Shown here piece by piece: positions 11,268-13,112 of a stretch of DNA of 13,112 nucleotides (positions within the stretch are counted from its first letter, which is position 1; each line of letters starts with the position of its first letter). The translations under genes were made by a program, and so were the position numbers. The stretch is from CAZWRK01 sp964635875 (GTDB lineage Bacteria > Pseudomonadota > Gammaproteobacteria > Burkholderiales > Aquaspirillaceae), in contig CAZWRK010000113.1 of the NCBI GenBank assembly GCA_964635875.1, positions 1 through 13,112 on the forward strand. The letters run 5' to 3'. Under the pieces are notes generated by a model. It had not been told where the DNA came from. It worked only from the letters and a program-made list of their open reading frames with translations, and searched no databases.

Positions 11268-13112
11268 ATGGCTTCTGAACTGCCCCTAAACGACATTGAT
11301 CCCTTAGAAACTCGAGACTGGATGGATGCCTTGGCCGCCGTCCTTGAGGCCGACGGCCCTGAGCGTGCGCACTATTTGTTGGAGCAACTGGTCGAGCGTT
11401 CGCGCGCCGGTGGCGTCGATGTAGCGCTGGGTTCGACAACCCCCTACGTCAACACCTTGACCATCGACAAGCAAGCGCCGCTGCCGGGTGATCCGGCGGT
11501 TGAAGAGCGTCTGCGCAATTTGGTGCGCTGGAATGCCTTGGCGACCGTCGTTAAAGCCAACAAAGGCAATGACATGGCGCTGGGCGGCCATATTGCTTCG
11601 TTCCAATCTGCCGCCGTGTTGTACGAAACCGGTTTTAACCACTTCTGGCACGCGCCGACCGCCGATCATGGCGGCGATTTGGTCTATATCCAAGGCCACT
11701 CTGCACCGGGGATTTACTCGCGCGCCTTCCTTGAAGGCCGCTTGAGCGAAAGCCAAATGCTGAACTTCCGTCAGGAAGTGGACGGCCAAGGCTTGTCTTC
11801 GTATCCGCATCCGTGGCTGATGAAAGATTTCTGGCAGTTCCCGACCGTGTCGATGGGTCTTGGCCCGTTGATGGCGATCTACCAAGCGCGCTTTATGAAG
11901 TACCTCGACGATCGCGGCTTGGCCAAGACCAAAAACCGTAAAGTGTGGGTGTTCTGCGGCGATGGCGAGATGGATGAGCCGGAATCGCTGGGCGCAATGG
12001 GCGTGGCTGCGCGCGAAGGCTTGGATAATCTGGTCTTTGTGATTAACTGTAACTTGCAGCGTTTGGATGGGCCGGTGCGTGGCAACGGCAAAATCATTCA
12101 AGAACTCGAATCCGAATTCAAAGGTGCAGGCTGGAATGTGGTCAAAGTGGTGTGGGGCTCGAAGTGGGATGCCTTGCTTGCTAAAGACAAAACCGGCCTG
12201 CTGAAAAAACGCATGATGGAATGCGTCGACGGCGATTATCAGACCCTGAAATCCCGCGATGGCGCGTATGTGCGCGAGCATTTCTTCGGCAAATACCCCG
12301 AATTGCTCGCCCTCGTTGCCGACATGACCGACGACGAAATCTGGGCATTGAACCGTGGCGGCCACGATCCGCGCAAAGTGTATGCCGCCTACCACGAAGC
12401 GACCCACAGCAAAAACGGCAAACCGACCGTTGTTCTCGCCAAAACCATTAAAGGCGACGGCATGGGCGGTTCGGGCCAAGGTCAGAACACCTCGCATCAA
12501 CAGAAAAAAATGGACATGGAAGACTTGCGTCGCTTCCGTGACCGCTTTGGCATTCCATTGACCGATGCGCAGCTCGAAGAAGTGCCGCTGTACATGCCGC
12601 CTGCAGACAGCCCCGAAATGCAATATCTGCACGCCCGTCGTAAGGCTTTGGGTGGCTACCTGCCGAGCCGTAATCCGGTAACGGAGCCGCTGGCGGTGCC
12701 TGAATTGTCGGCATTTGATGCGCTGCTGAAAGACTCCGCAGGCCGTGAATTCTCGACCACGATGGCGTTTGTGCGCATGCTCGGCATTTTGGTGAAAGAC
12801 AAAAATATCGGCAAAAACATCGTGCCGATCGTGCCGGATGAATCGCGTACCTTCGGGATGGAAGGCATGTTCCGTCAGTTGGGGATCTGGAACACTTGGG
12901 GCCAAAACTATGTGCCGCAGGATCACGATCAACTGATGTTCTACAAAGAGTCGCACGACGGCCAGATTCTGCAAGAAGGCATCAACGAGCCGGGTGCGAT
13001 GTCCTCTTGGATTGCCGCAGCAACCTCCTACGCCAACCACGGCGTCGCGATGATTCCGTTCTACATCTACTACTCGATGTTTGGTTTCCAACGCGTCGGC
13101 GATTTGGCATGG
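11268..13112 (+). CDS. aceE: Pyruvate dehydrogenase E1 component, N-terminal 615 residues (runs off window)
   Basis: Thiamine-diphosphate-dependent E1 subunit of the pyruvate dehydrogenase complex. It decarboxylates pyruvate and passes the acetyl group to the lipoyl domain of E2 (AceF). The frame is open to the right edge, giving 615 of about 887 residues. It is the homodimeric E1 type: ETRDWMDAL at the start (E2-binding region), GGHIASFQS with His108 and QGHSAPG with His144 (active-site histidines by analogy with E. coli 106 and 142), and the cofactor motif GDGEMDEPES at 231-240 closing with INCNLQ at 259-264. ALNRGGHDPRKVYAA, PDESRTFGMEG and YIYYSMFGFQR follow. ATG 11268 is supported by AAGGTGGAG 7 bases upstream. 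E2 and E3 genes would be expected to the right. The protein reads closer to Neisseria-type than to E. coli AceE. The upstream region is rich in dyads, implying regulation. Confidence 0.98.
   Translation, partial: MASELPLNDIDPLETRDWMDALAAVLEADGPERAHYLLEQLVERSRAGGVDVALGSTTPYVNTLTIDKQAPLPGDPAVEERLRNLVRWNALATVVKANKGNDMALGGHIASFQSAAVLYETGFNHFWHAPTADHGGDLVYIQGHSAPGIYSRAFLEGRLSESQMLNFRQEVDGQGLSSYPHPWLMKDFWQFPTVSMGLGPLMAIYQARFMKYLDDRGLAKTKNRKVWVFCGDGEMDEPESLGAMGVAAREGLDNLVFVINCNLQRLDGPVRGNGKIIQELESEFKGAGWNVVKVVWGSKWDALLAKDKTGLLKKRMMECVDGDYQTLKSRDGAYVREHFFGKYPELLALVADMTDDEIWALNRGGHDPRKVYAAYHEATHSKNGKPTVVLAKTIKGDGMGGSGQGQNTSHQQKKMDMEDLRRFRDRFGIPLTDAQLEEVPLYMPPADSPEMQYLHARRKALGGYLPSRNPVTEPLAVPELSAFDALLKDSAGREFSTTMAFVRMLGILVKDKNIGKNIVPIVPDESRTFGMEGMFRQLGIWNTWGQNYVPQDHDQLMFYKESHDGQILQEGINEPGAMSSWIAAATSYANHGVAMIPFYIYYSMFGFQRVGDLAW

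Noticed and set aside
11304..13091. A very long minus-strand open frame (595 codons) opposite aceE
   Set aside because: It lies entirely within the antisense strand of a clear aceE gene. Its translation has a biased, low-complexity His/Arg/Gln/Phe composition and matches no family I recognise. Long antisense frames are common opposite GC-rich, strongly codon-biased genes.
1..13112. CRISPR arrays, tRNA or rRNA genes, insertion sequences, attachment sites and riboswitches
   Set aside because: No spaced direct repeats, cloverleaf-type segments, transposase or integrase motifs, terminal inverted repeats with target duplications, or recognisable riboswitch cores were seen on reading both strands.

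Overview
The window looks like chromosomal DNA of a Betaproteobacterium, most likely of the order Neisseriales. The best evidence is the AceE fragment at the right end, which from memory reads much closer to Neisseria-type AceE than to the E. coli protein (for example the PDESRTFGMEG and EGINEPGAM segments). The separate leuS-lptE-holA and nadD-rsfS-rlmH groups also fit. This placement is an inference from protein character, since no rRNA or other marker is present. The DNA is GC-rich and densely coding. The AT-rich stretches that stand out are the two regulatory intergenic regions at about 6321-6485 and 10955-11267.

Layout: (1) Positions 2-3779, plus strand: the 3' two-thirds of leuS with a hairpin terminator, then lptE and holA overlapping by ATGA, then a yidB-like gene. 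(2) Positions 3846-5384, minus strand: nadD, rsfS (ATGA overlap) and rlmH, convergent with block 1 across a near-perfect bidirectional terminator. (3) Positions 5457-9462: a BigR-type sulfide/persulfide module. A metallo-beta-lactamase-fold persulfide dioxygenase (Blh-like) on the minus strand diverges from bigR, pmpA, pmpB and a SulP-STAS anion transporter on the plus strand. (4) Positions 9503-10954: bepA, an exported M48 metallopeptidase of outer-membrane quality control. (5) Positions 10955-11267: a 313-base non-coding region with several dyads. (6) From 11268 to the right edge: the first 615 codons of aceE, pyruvate dehydrogenase E1.

Blocks 1, 2 and 4 are housekeeping: tRNA charging, LPS export, DNA replication, NAD synthesis, ribosome maturation and envelope proteolysis. 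The most interesting part is block 3. Its divergent intergenic region carries two face-to-face sigma70-like promoters. A single 24-bp AT-rich palindrome covers both -10 boxes, so one repressor could silence both arms. The repressor lacks an ArsR-type CxC metal site but has two cysteines 66 residues apart, the same spacing as the redox pair of characterised BigR. The likely model is that persulfide or sulfide oxidises BigR and releases both arms: Blh oxidises persulfide, the PmpA/PmpB pair moves reduced sulfur species, and the SulP protein moves an anion such as sulfate. No tRNA, rRNA, CRISPR array, insertion sequence or phage gene was found.
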